The notes under the pieces: model-generated
What the model was told of the DNA's origin: nothing
What the model saw: the letters and a program-made list of their open reading frames with translations, nothing else
The model's database searches: none
Position numbers and translations under genes: made by a program
Shown: positions 13,826 to 21,547 of the stretch, one piece after another
Layout of the letters: each line of letters starts with the position of its first letter
Numbering within the stretch: the first letter of the stretch is position 1
Source: an uncultured Bacilli bacterium
GTDB taxonomy: Bacteria > Bacillota_I > Bacilli_A > RF39 > UBA660
Length of the DNA: 23,188 nt
Direction: 5' to 3'
Assembly (NCBI GenBank): GCA_944358495.1
Contig: CALVRF010000009.1
Coordinates: 1-23,188, forward strand

Positions 13826-15649
13826 AAATCTTTTCATAATTCTAGCAAGCTCAGTATCTAGCTTTGATTTTATTATATAATCAGCAAAACCATCTTTTAA
13901 ATAATGGAGTTTAATACCTTCCTTATTATCGTTAAGCATAACAATAATTGGTGTTTTGAAGTCTTTGACTTTTTTTAATTCTTCTAAAACAGCTAAGGCA
14001 CTAGAATTTGGTAAAACATCGTCGATAATAATGTAATCATATTTTTGTTTTGAACGAATTTTTTCAATGCAATCACGTCCGTAAACAGTGGTATTAACAA
14101 GATAACCTTTTTCACTAATGACCTTTTCAATATGGGAAGATTCTTCTTCATTTGGATCAACTATTAAAACTTTTTTCTGACCATACATTGCAAGTTCATA
14201 ATTTTCTAATTTTTTAGTTAATTCAGTCTCTTCATTACCAACGACTTTTTGGTCTAAAGTAATAATAACTGTGGTCCCTTTGCCTTCAGTACTTTTTATC
14301 ATTAATGTTCCACCTAATAAATTAATAATTTTTTTAGCAGCAAAGATATCAATTTTTTGTTCTTCTAAGTCATTGACATCAATATTTCTTAGTTCTTCAC
14401 TTGTAATACTCATAATTTGGTTAACGCGGTCAATGCTTATACCTTTTCCAGAATCTTCAATAGTTATAATTAACCGGCAAATATTATATTTAATTATCGT
14501 ACTAACATCTAATGAAATAAAACCATTTTGAGTAAACTCATTAGAAATTTTTAGAATGGCGATTATAGCTTGTTTTAATTTAATAGCATCACCGTATAAA
14601 TAAATTGGTAAATTACTACTAGTGGTATAATCAAACTTAATATTTTGTTTAACATTTTCTAACGCTCTACGGGAAATCTCTTCAAATAAGTTATGACTAT
14701 TGTATTTATTTTCAAATATTTTGATTTTTTGGGTATCCATCGTCGAAATATTTAAAGCTTTATTAATTAAATAATCTACTTGAGTGGCATAGTTATTAAT
14801 AAATTTGCTTTCTTCAATTAACTCTTCTTTGGTGGTTTTAGTGTTCATATTTTGGCTTATATCAATAATATCTTTCACAGGCTTTTTAATATCTTGGGTA
14901 ACTCTAAACAAAAAATTGGATGTATCTTCGTTAGACTTTTCCACTAGCTTCTTGTTTTTATATAATTCATTTATCAATTGAACATCAGGATTTTCAATGG
15001 TAAAATACATTAAGAACGTTATAAAACATTCAACAGTGGTGGTTAAAATTAACCCCGGATTTAATTTTTGAACAACCACAACTACTAAAAACAAACAAAT
15101 TAGTGCATAAACTGGAACATATTTTTTACTGCGAATATTTTTTCGATTAATAAACATAAATAAAAGCATAGCTGCCATGGCCAAGAAACCTGCAATAAAA
15201 TAAGTAAAGTCAACGGAAAAGCCCATTGGGAAAATAACATTGTTGTCTTCATAATAAGTAAGAGGTAATATTGGTATTATAATGGCACATACAAGGAAAA
15301 TATAGAAAATTACTTTTATATTTTTTAAATGCTTTTTGTTAAATTCTTGATCAGTCATATTATTTTTCTTGAATGAAACAGTATAAACATAAAGTAAAAA
15401 GAGGCAAGACCACATAATATAATACATAAAGATTAGTATCGTAATTAATCTAAAGGCAAAAGTTTCTGTCATTTCTAAAATAACAAAAATACAACTTAAG
15501 GCATCTAAAATGATACCCAAACAAGATAATTTTATCATATTCGAATATATTTTGTTTTCGATACTAGGAATCCTTTCTTTCGAAAAGTATACGATTGTAA
15601 GTAAACACATATAAATCGCACTTAAAATTGTTACCGGAATTGTTAACAT
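13823..15649 (-). CDS. 7-TM hybrid histidine-kinase-like protein with degenerate active sites
   Basis: The 608-residue protein has about seven transmembrane segments (residues 1-220), a dimerisation helix, an HATPase-like domain (about 320-468) and a C-terminal receiver (about 492-608). The H-box reads FLFRVTQDIKKPVKDII, with Q252 where the phospho-histidine of SHEIRTP should be. The N-box (QAIIAILKISNEFT) lacks the usual asparagines and the G2 box is EEQKIDIF in place of GTGLGL, though DSGKGI (G1) and GGTL/GKGTT are kept. In the receiver D543 and K594 remain but the acidic pair is DP and the Thr is Leu. It therefore looks like a pseudo-kinase acting as sensor or scaffold. It has its own promoter and terminator, behind the acyl ligase. 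Confidence 0.82.
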   Translation of the reverse strand: MLTIPVTILSAIYMCLLTIVYFSKERIPSIENKIYSNMIKLSCLGIILDALSCIFVILEMTETFAFRLITILIFMYYIMWSCLFLLYVYTVSFKKNNMTDQEFNKKHLKNIKVIFYIFLVCAIIIPILPLTYYEDNNVIFPMGFSVDFTYFIAGFLAMAAMLLFMFINRKNIRSKKYVPVYALICLFLVVVVVQKLNPGLILTTTVECFITFLMYFTIENPDVQLINELYKNKKLVEKSNEDTSNFLFRVTQDIKKPVKDIIDISQNMNTKTTKEELIEESKFINNYATQVDYLINKALNISTMDTQKIKIFENKYNSHNLFEEISRRALENVKQNIKFDYTTSSNLPIYLYGDAIKLKQAIIAILKISNEFTQNGFISLDVSTIIKYNICRLIITIEDSGKGISIDRVNQIMSITSEELRNIDVNDLEEQKIDIFAAKKIINLLGGTLMIKSTEGKGTTVIITLDQKVVGNEETELTKKLENYELAMYGQKKVLIVDPNEEESSHIEKVISEKGYLVNTTVYGRDCIEKIRSKQKYDYIIIDDVLPNSSALAVLEELKKVKDFKTPIIVMLNDNKEGIKLHYLKDGFADYIIKSKLDTELARIMKRF

Positions 15650-15674
15650 TATCCATCACCACCCTATTATTTAG

Positions 15675-15718
15675 AGTATAACACAAAAAGAATAATTAGT
15701 AAATATTCTAATTATTCT
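15675..15718 (-). terminator. Ligase terminator overlapping the pseudo-kinase promoter
   Basis: On the minus strand AGAATAATTAG (15718-15708), containing the ligase TAG stop, pairs perfectly with CTAATTATTCT (15699-15689) over 8 bases, then TTTTTG. The -10 of the next gene, TGT-TATACT (15680-15675), follows directly; the -35 TTTACT (15703-15698) lies in the loop and second arm, 17 bases away. Terminator and promoter thus share the same DNA. Confidence 0.75.
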
Positions 15719-17570
15719 GAGGTTTCATTTTTCTCACGAAGACTTTACGGTCTTCACTTTTACTATAACCTTCCTCAATTAGCTGTTGATAATTTATTTT
15801 TCCACGATGAGTGTATGGAAGATTATCTCTAAAGACATAGGCAAGTACTTCGATATACGTTTGAGCATTTTCTGCTAGAATTTGCTCTAATTCTTTAATT
15901 ACTTGTTTTTCTTGACCTTTATATTCTTCGTTAATAGCAATATTAACAATAGGAATTTTTTGGTCAGTTACAGCAATTTTTGGTGCGAATGGCGATTTAA
16001 TACCACTTATAATACATTTTTTAACAGCTGGGTGTTTACTTAAGAAAACTTCTAAAGCCGAAGGATAGACTTTCATTCCTAAATAATTAAAAGTTCGGCT
16101 AGTTCTATCATGCATGGCAATTTGACCATTTTCATTCATATGAACCATGTCACCTGGATGTAACCAAATTTGGCCATCAGCATGTTTTTTCAATGCTCCA
16201 GCTGTTTTAGGACTAGCACTAGCAAAGTATCCTTGCATAGTGGTATCGGATAAGACCGCCCATTCGCCGATATTACCATATTGCAATTCTTCACCAGTTT
16301 CTGGGTCAAAGACAGCAGAGACATTTCCAGCTAGTGGTATTCCCATATATCCCGGTAAATTTTCAACACCCAAACCATAGCAGAAAGCACCTACAGTTTC
16401 AGTAAAACCACAACCTTGTGCGAAAGCATCTTTAGCATTGTGCTGTTCTAAGAAATCTCTAGTTTTAATGTCAGCATCTTTGGTCATTCCATCGCCACCA
16501 CATGGCATCATTTCTAAGTATGAAAGATCTGTATTTTCATCAATTTCTGGACTATTTACTAAGAATTCCATATGAATTGGTGAACATGATGCATGATTAG
16601 GTTTATACTGAAGAATATATTGTGGAAAAGCTGGAATATTTAAACAATTAACAACTACATTTTCTTCACCAGCTAATATTGGCGAAATAATACTGTCAGA
16701 GGCTCCAAAGGCAATTATACCCGGTAAGGCACTTAAATTTCTTTTACCTCTAGCCCATTTCCAATTAGACCATACTTGACGATAATATTTAGAAATAAAA
16801 TTAAAATCAGTAAGCATTACACCTTTTGATGGACCTGTTGAACCACCAGTATACATAATTGTAGAAACTTCATCTTTGGCATAGTGATAGTTTTCTTGTG
16901 GTAATTCTTCTTTTTCGCCTTCTTTAATAAAATCTTGATAACTCATGTAAGACTCTGAGTTTGGCATTTTAGTTAAATCTGTTTCGGTTTTATTAGATGT
17001 TAAAGCTGGCATAATAATAGCTTTTTGAATTCTAGTATTTTCTACAGCTAAAGTAGCAGTATCTAAAAACTCTTCAGCCACAAAATAATAGTCAGCTTTA
17101 GTTTCAGAAAGCATTCTTTTCTTTTCAGCCGGACTATTTGTTGGATCAATGTAGTGAACTTTAAGTCCTAGCTTACTTTTAGCGAAAGTTAACGCTGCCC
17201 CTTCAACTGAATTTTTATAAGTAGTAACAATTTCGTCACCGGCTTTTAGTCCTAAAGCTAAAAAGCCTTTGACCATTTTGTGAATCTCATCAATAAACTC
17301 ACCATATGTTATAATTTCATCATTTCTATCTGATAAAATAAAGGCAATATTATCTAAATAATCTTGGTTGTTTTGAATTAAAGCTTCATAAAGAGATATA
17401 TTTGGGACTTCTCTTTTGTCAGCGTCTTTCTCATAATATTTTAGCCATGGCTTATCGATAGAAGCATAGCCGGTTATTTCCCCACTTTTTATTCTATCAA
17501 TTTTAGGTGAATGAAAAACTATTTCTTCAATTTTTTCATCATTGTGATATATAATATTATCTTTTGTCAT
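15708..17570 (-). CDS. AMP-forming acyl/aryl ligase (ANL superfamily)
   Basis: ANL enzymes activate a carboxylic acid as acyl-AMP, then usually transfer it to CoA or a carrier. The 620-residue protein has YASIDKPWLKYY (35-46), typical of Firmicute AMP-ligases, the phosphate loop YTGGSTGPSKG at 240-250, a GCGFTETVG A5-type motif, GDMVHMNENGQ with RTSRTFNYLGMKVYP (A7-A8) and C-terminal THRGKIN with the catalytic K591. The start at 17570 follows GGGGGA by 8 bases; the longer frame from 17588 has no site. The substrate cannot be inferred, and no carrier protein or partner transferase is adjacent. It sits between metG and the pseudo-kinase, as a single-gene unit by its promoter and terminator. Confidence 0.85.
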   Translation of the reverse strand: MTKDNIIYHNDEKIEEIVFHSPKIDRIKSGEITGYASIDKPWLKYYEKDADKREVPNISLYEALIQNNQDYLDNIAFILSDRNDEIITYGEFIDEIHKMVKGFLALGLKAGDEIVTTYKNSVEGAALTFAKSKLGLKVHYIDPTNSPAEKKRMLSETKADYYFVAEEFLDTATLAVENTRIQKAIIMPALTSNKTETDLTKMPNSESYMSYQDFIKEGEKEELPQENYHYAKDEVSTIMYTGGSTGPSKGVMLTDFNFISKYYRQVWSNWKWARGKRNLSALPGIIAFGASDSIISPILAGEENVVVNCLNIPAFPQYILQYKPNHASCSPIHMEFLVNSPEIDENTDLSYLEMMPCGGDGMTKDADIKTRDFLEQHNAKDAFAQGCGFTETVGAFCYGLGVENLPGYMGIPLAGNVSAVFDPETGEELQYGNIGEWAVLSDTTMQGYFASASPKTAGALKKHADGQIWLHPGDMVHMNENGQIAMHDRTSRTFNYLGMKVYPSALEVFLSKHPAVKKCIISGIKSPFAPKIAVTDQKIPIVNIAINEEYKGQEKQVIKELEQILAENAQTYIEVLAYVFRDNLPYTHRGKINYQQLIEEGYSKSEDRKVFVRKMKPQNN

Positions 17571-17602
17571 TACTCTTCCCCCTATCATAATATTACAAAG
17601 TC

Positions 17603-17611
17603 ATTATAACA
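17603..17611 (-). promoter_or_regulatory. Extended -10 promoter of the acyl ligase
   Basis: On the minus strand TGT-TATAAT (17611-17603) lies upstream of the ligase with a predicted start near 17597 and a leader of about 27 bases. The 17-base -35 position reads TAGCAA, so the promoter probably relies on the extended -10. Confidence 0.6.
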
Positions 17612-17639
17612 TGATTTGGGGAAATTTGCTATAATTTAC

Positions 17640-17669
17640 TTAAAAAAAGGCCGTTTTTGGCCTTTTTTT
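17640..17669. terminator. Terminator formed by the last codons of metG
   Basis: AAAAAAAGGCC (17642-17652) and GGCCTTTTTTT (17659-17669) form a perfect 11-bp stem over a 6-base loop, active in either direction. On the minus strand it encodes the final residues of MetRS (KKRPKTAFF) and the TAA stop (17642-17640) is in the T-run. Confidence 0.9.
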
Positions 17670-19223
17670 ATTGAATTCTTTTAATTTTGCGTCTTTATCA
17701 ATTCTTGCGAATAAAACCTCTGGCTTATTTAATTTAATACCTTCGTCCATACCATTAAAGTTATCAACCGAGTCAATAGTTCTATTTTGAGTATTTAATT
17801 GATTAAAGATTTTATCGGCAGTTTCAGGAAGAAAAGCCTGCAAGAAAACCGTAGCTGTTCTGATAGCTTCGATTAAGTTATATAAAACTGTTTGCAATCT
17901 TTCTTTATCTTCGGGATTTTTGGCTAAAATCCATGGGGTTGTTTCATCAATATATTTATTGCTACGGCGATAAAGTTCAAAGACTTCATCGATAGCTTCG
18001 GCTATTTTAAAGTCATTCATTTTGACTTCGACTTTTTGTTTTAAGTTTTTAGCCATGTTTATTAATTCGTCATCTTCTTTAGTTTGTTTTACTGGTGGGA
18101 GAACTAATCCATCAAAGTATTTTTGACTCATTGATATGGTCCTATTGACTAAATTACCCATAACATTGGCCAAATCAGAATTAATTCTTTCGATTAATAA
18201 TTCATAACTGATATTGCCATCATGGCCATAAGGAATTTCGTGCAATAAATAATATCTTACAGCGTCCGCACCAAATTCATTTACTAAATCATCGGCATAT
18301 AATACATTACCTTTAGATTTACTCATTTTTTCGCTACCTTCAGCTAGAACCCATGGGTGACCAAATATTTGTTTAGGCATTGGTAAATCTAAGGCTTTTA
18401 AAATAACTGGCCAATAAATTGTATGGAATCTTAAAATATCTTTACCAATAATATGAACATCAGCTGGCCAATATCTTTTAAATTCTTCTGATTCATTATC
18501 TGGAGCATAGCCAATAAAAGTTATATAGTTAACTAAAGCATCTAACCAAACATAAATGACATGTTTTTCATCAAATGGCACTTTAATTCCCCAATCAAAA
18601 GTACTTCTAGAAATACATAAGTCTTCGACTCCAGGAATAATAAAATTATTCATAATTTCATTTTTACGACTTTCTGGAGTAATAAAATTCGGATGGGCTT
18701 CAATGTATTCTTTTAACCAATCATTGTATTTACTTAATTTTAAGAAGTAAGCCTCTTCGCTAGCTTTTTGAACATCTCTACCACAATCTGGACATTTGCC
18801 ATCAACTAACTGAGATTCAGTAAAAAATGATTCACAAGGGGTACAATAAAGTCCTTCATATTTACCTTTATAAATATCGCCATTATCATATAATTTTTGA
18901 AAGATTTTTTGGACGATTTTTTTATGGTTAGGATTGGTTGTTCTGACAAATTTATCATAACTAACGTTTAGTAAGTCTAATATTCTTTTAACTTCTAAAG
19001 AAATGTTATCAACATATTCCTGAGGATTTTGATTATTTTTTTGGGCATTTTGTTCAACCTTTTCTCCATGTTCATCGGTTCCAGTGTGGAACTTAACATC
19101 ATATCCAGTTAATCTTTTGTATCTTGCAATAGCATCAGTTAAAACGCCTTCATAGGAATTTCCAATGTGGGGTTTCGCTGATGCATAAAAAATAGATGTA
19201 GTTATATAAAATTTTGGTTTCAT
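17640..19223 (-). CDS. metG: Methionyl-tRNA synthetase
   Basis: MetRS charges tRNA-Met with methionine. The 527-residue protein has the HIGH-type motif PHIGNS (18-23), the zinc knuckle C127-x2-C130 ... C144-x2-C147, and KMSKS (299-303), with an anticodon-binding helical domain after about 390. It lacks the C-terminal tRNA-binding (Arc1p-like) domain found in Bacillus MetS, so it is the short form, plus a basic-aromatic tail encoded by the terminator. Its ATG overlaps the stop of the DHH gene by 4 bases (ATGA). It is the third gene of the dut-DHH-metG operon governed by a Met-type T-box. The Bacillus neighbour tatD lies three genes downstream. Confidence 0.97.
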   Translation of the reverse strand: MKPKFYITTSIFYASAKPHIGNSYEGVLTDAIARYKRLTGYDVKFHTGTDEHGEKVEQNAQKNNQNPQEYVDNISLEVKRILDLLNVSYDKFVRTTNPNHKKIVQKIFQKLYDNGDIYKGKYEGLYCTPCESFFTESQLVDGKCPDCGRDVQKASEEAYFLKLSKYNDWLKEYIEAHPNFITPESRKNEIMNNFIIPGVEDLCISRSTFDWGIKVPFDEKHVIYVWLDALVNYITFIGYAPDNESEEFKRYWPADVHIIGKDILRFHTIYWPVILKALDLPMPKQIFGHPWVLAEGSEKMSKSKGNVLYADDLVNEFGADAVRYYLLHEIPYGHDGNISYELLIERINSDLANVMGNLVNRTISMSQKYFDGLVLPPVKQTKEDDELINMAKNLKQKVEVKMNDFKIAEAIDEVFELYRRSNKYIDETTPWILAKNPEDKERLQTVLYNLIEAIRTATVFLQAFLPETADKIFNQLNTQNRTIDSVDNFNGMDEGIKLNKPEVLFARIDKDAKLKEFNKKRPKTAFF

Positions 19224-20155
19224 TTTTCTTCCTCCTTTATTTCAATATTATTATATATTAATTTTGTTATGTTATTTAATAAGTCTTTAGGTAGAGGACT
19301 ACCAGCAGCATTTTTATGGCCACCGCCACCATATTTTTGAGAAATAATGCTTAAATCTGCTTTATCTTTACCACGATAACTAATACTTCTTGAAACATTT
19401 ATTAAAATAATAAAATCTAAATCTTCATGTTTATTTATTAAGTAATTACCTAGTAAGCTTCTATTACTTTCGGCGTAAATTACTCCAACGTTATAATTAT
19501 CTAATTTAGCTTTGAACATTTCAGCTTCTTTTCGTTTGATATAGTTATCGACTTTATCTTTTTGTAGTTTAATTAATAATTTTTCTTGATCTTGGTATTC
19601 AAAAGTTTCATGCGTTTGTAAATAATTATAAAAATAATCGATGTAATTATCTTTACCCAATATATCGAAAAGATAACCAATATTATTAGCATTTTCTTTT
19701 TCTTCTTCGTTTTTAAAATCAAAAGTATCGATTAATCTGACATATTCAGTTAGGCTTTCTGTAGCTTTAGAATGTAAGATTTTATTATCGGATATTTGTT
19801 TTAAATAGTTATAATAAATACTGGTTCCACTTTCTTTTCGGCCATTTTTTTCATCAATGACAGTTATAAATGGATATTTATTTAGATTAATGCCACTGAT
19901 ATGATGGTCAAAGATTTTGATTTTGTTTTTGTAATTTTCATTCTTATTGATTTCTTCGGCTAATTCTTCAGAAATATTTAAATCAACAACATGAATTTCA
20001 TCGTATTTGTCTAAATTATCTCTAACATTTTGATTGACCTCACTGATTTCTAAAAGTAATTTATCAAATTTAGGAAAAGCTAGTTTGGCGAGGATTATTG
20101 GAGTTATACCATCGTTATCGGCAACGTGACTAATTATTAATAGTTTTTTATCCAT
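19220..20155 (-). CDS. DHH/DHHA1-family phosphoesterase
   Basis: DHH phosphoesterases use two Mn ions to hydrolyse phosphodiesters such as short RNA oligomers, pAp or cyclic dinucleotides. The 311-residue protein has motif I HVADNDG (H10, D13, D15), VVDLNI (D57), the DHH motif FDHHISG (82-84) and the C-terminal substrate motif GGGGHKNAAG (276-285). It differs from the NrnA type, which has DHHGD-like residues, and is nearer the NrnB-like or oligoribonuclease-like group by eye. It overlaps dut by 8 bases and metG by 4, so translation of the three is coupled. The exact substrate is undecided. Confidence 0.83.
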   Translation of the reverse strand: MDKKLLIISHVADNDGITPIILAKLAFPKFDKLLLEISEVNQNVRDNLDKYDEIHVVDLNISEELAEEINKNENYKNKIKIFDHHISGINLNKYPFITVIDEKNGRKESGTSIYYNYLKQISDNKILHSKATESLTEYVRLIDTFDFKNEEEKENANNIGYLFDILGKDNYIDYFYNYLQTHETFEYQDQEKLLIKLQKDKVDNYIKRKEAEMFKAKLDNYNVGVIYAESNRSLLGNYLINKHEDLDFIILINVSRSISYRGKDKADLSIISQKYGGGGHKNAAGSPLPKDLLNNITKLIYNNIEIKEEEK

Positions 20156-20639
20156 GATTTTCCTCCTTATTGGTACTACCTATTCCACCGGTTCTTTTGT
20201 TTTCTATTTTTTCCTCGTTGTCGGTGGTTAAATAGTTTAAAAATATTCCTTGGACAATATTTTCACCTCGTTTAAACATTTTGGGTTTTATTCCTTCATT
20301 TTGAATTTTAACGAAAATATGGCCCTCATTATCTTCATTATTATAATAATCTTTATCGATAATTCCTGTTTGATTACACATCCGTATATTATATTTAAAA
20401 CCTAAGCTACTGCGGATATAAAGCATTAAAACTTCATTTTCATTCATATCTGCTTTAATACCAGTAGGAATTAGTTTGATTTCGTTTGGATTTAAAGTAA
20501 AGTCTTCTAAAGCCATAAAGTCATAACCAGCACTATATTTGGTACTTCTTTTAGGAATACTATATAATTCATATTCTTTTTTAGTTAGCTTGGTATCTTT
20601 AATAAATTGTTTTAATGATATTTTTTCAAATTTACGCAT
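20148..20639 (-). CDS. dut: dUTP diphosphatase, trimeric type
   Basis: Dut hydrolyses dUTP to dUMP and PPi, preventing uracil in DNA and feeding thymidylate synthesis. The 163-residue protein has all five motifs: AGYDF (37-41), RSSLG (76-80), TGIIDKDYY with catalytic D95 (91-99), RGENIVQGIF (124-133) and RTGGIGST (149-156). In motif 5 the Phe of GGFGST, which stacks on the uracil, is Ile. The N-terminus carries about 25 extra residues before motif 1. Shine-Dalgarno GGAGG is 7 bases upstream. It is first in the T-box operon; ung elsewhere in the window acts on the same problem. Confidence 0.92.
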   Translation of the reverse strand: MRKFEKISLKQFIKDTKLTKKEYELYSIPKRSTKYSAGYDFMALEDFTLNPNEIKLIPTGIKADMNENEVLMLYIRSSLGFKYNIRMCNQTGIIDKDYYNNEDNEGHIFVKIQNEGIKPKMFKRGENIVQGIFLNYLTTDNEEKIENKRTGGIGSTNKEENHG

Positions 20640-20655
20640 TTTATTCCTCCTTTAT

Positions 20656-20877
20656 TTATAGAAAAAACGTCCTTAAAAATAAGGACGTGATTAAACGTGG
20701 TACCACCTTAATTCGTAAGAGAAAAATTCTTACCTTGAATATTTAACGCATATATACGTCTTAACTTAAAGTCTTCGGTTAAGAAGCTCTAGAGCCATTT
20801 TAAGTAGTCACCTTGTTTATTTCCACCAACCATAAACTCTCTAGAAAGTCACCTACTGTTCTCTCTTTCTTCGCTTT
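20656..20877 (-). promoter_or_regulatory. T-box riboswitch, Met (AUG) specifier
   Basis: The leader has the hallmark T-box AAGGTGGTACCACG (minus 20709-20696). AAGG pairs with CCTT and ACGT with ACGT around the 7-base bulge UGGUACC to form the antiterminator; the same ACGTCCTT otherwise forms the terminator. In Stem I, GTTTAT/ATAAAC closes a GGTTGGTGGAA apical loop, AGTAG/CTACT and AGAG/CTCT bracket the specifier loop, and its 3' side reads TAAAATGG, giving specifier AUG at 20798-20796. The bulge UGGU matches an A discriminator, as in tRNA-Met. Uncharged tRNA-Met should therefore switch on dut-DHH-metG. Confidence 0.92.
20661..20688 (-). terminator. T-box leader terminator
   Basis: On the minus strand ACGTCCTTA (complement of 20688-20680) pairs with TAAGGACGT (complement of 20675-20667) over TTTT, then TTTTTT. 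The 5' arm also forms the antiterminator with the T-box sequence, the standard mutually exclusive switch. Confidence 0.92.
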
Positions 20878-20883
20878 TGGTTA

Positions 20884-20912
20884 ATTATAACATATTTGTT
20901 TTTATTCTTCAA
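20884..20912 (-). promoter_or_regulatory. Promoter of the T-box operon
   Basis: On the minus strand TTGAAG (20912-20907) and TATAAT (20889-20884) are 17 bases apart, and TGT precedes the -10. The -35 and part of the spacer lie inside the 3' end of spoVT, whose stop codon is at 20904-20902. No terminator separates spoVT from the leader, so some read-through from spoVT is expected. Confidence 0.85.
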
Positions 20913-21420
20913 TATACTTTGATAAAAAGGCGGAAATAATATTGATATTATTTAAATCACTTACGGATATGTCTTCATCGGCTATGATAATGATTGAACC
21001 TAGGACATCACCATGGGCAACAATGGGAGAAATGGCTAAATGATTCTCACTTTCATTGTTTGTAATTTCTATGGGTTCATTTTTAATAATATTTTTTCGG
21101 TCATTTAAAATATTTAAGATGGTTTCTGATAAAGGTTTATCAATATATTGTTTCTTTTTGGCGCTGGCGGATATACAAATATCATTGTTGGTTATTAAAA
21201 CTTGGTATTTAGTAGTATGTGAAATTGCATCAATAAGACTTTGAGAGACATCTAATAATTTATCAAGTTGACTAAATTTTCTTAAAATGATTTGATCATT
21301 TTCGCCAACAAATATTTCTAAGTTTTCGCCATTTTTAATTCTTAAATTTTTTCTTATTTCTTTTGGAATGACGATTCTACCTAAATCATCAATTCTTCTT
21401 ATTATTCCTGTTGCTTTCAT
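20902..21420 (-). CDS. spoVT: SpoVT-like AbrB-family transcriptional regulator
   Basis: The first 50 residues form the AbrB swapped-hairpin DNA-binding domain, MKATGIIRRIDDLGRIVIPK then EIRKNLRIKNGENLEIFV, almost identical to Bacillus SpoVT. The rest (about 55-172) is a GAF-like ligand domain (VLITNNDICISASAKKKQYIDK, ISPIVAHGDVLGSIII). Length 172 compares with 178 in Bacillus. SpoVT there tunes forespore sigma-G genes late in sporulation. No sporulation gene other than this is in the window, and many non-sporulating relatives keep the gene, so its role here may be general. Shine-Dalgarno AAGGGA precedes ATG. No good sigma-A -35 or sigma-G site was found upstream; TATAAA at 21469-21464 (minus) is the only -10 candidate. 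Confidence 0.88.
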   Translation of the reverse strand: MKATGIIRRIDDLGRIVIPKEIRKNLRIKNGENLEIFVGENDQIILRKFSQLDKLLDVSQSLIDAISHTTKYQVLITNNDICISASAKKKQYIDKPLSETILNILNDRKNIIKNEPIEITNNESENHLAISPIVAHGDVLGSIIIIADEDISVSDLNNINIISAFLSKYIEE

Positions 21421-21499
21421 CTTTTCCCTTCTTTCTATGGTTATTGTGTGAGCTTTTTCTTTATTTATACTTGCTTTTTATAAAATAAAATTCTTTTAT

Positions 21500-21522
21500 T
21501 TTACTAATAATCGTGTTATAAT
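21500..21522 (+). promoter_or_regulatory. Extended -10 promoter of the pyrophosphatase gene
   Basis: TGT-TATAAT (21514-21522) gives a predicted start near 21529 and a 19-base leader carrying AAAGGAG. The -35 position 17 bases upstream reads TTTTAT, so recognition would rest on the extended -10. The intervening DNA towards spoVT (21421-21500) holds no other signal I can see. Confidence 0.65.
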
Positions 21523-21547
21523 TATGGTGCTTAAAGGAGATGAAATT

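Noticed and set aside
13543..13839. 98-codon plus-strand frame between tatD and the pseudo-kinase
   Set aside because: It has no ribosome-binding site, runs through two terminators and into the kinase-like gene, and is antisense to the better supported 54-residue gene.
20656..20877. Alternative specifier codons (AAA, AAU) in the T-box
   Set aside because: AUG sits at the 3' end of the specifier loop followed by one purine, the standard position, and agrees with metG in the operon and the discriminator match.
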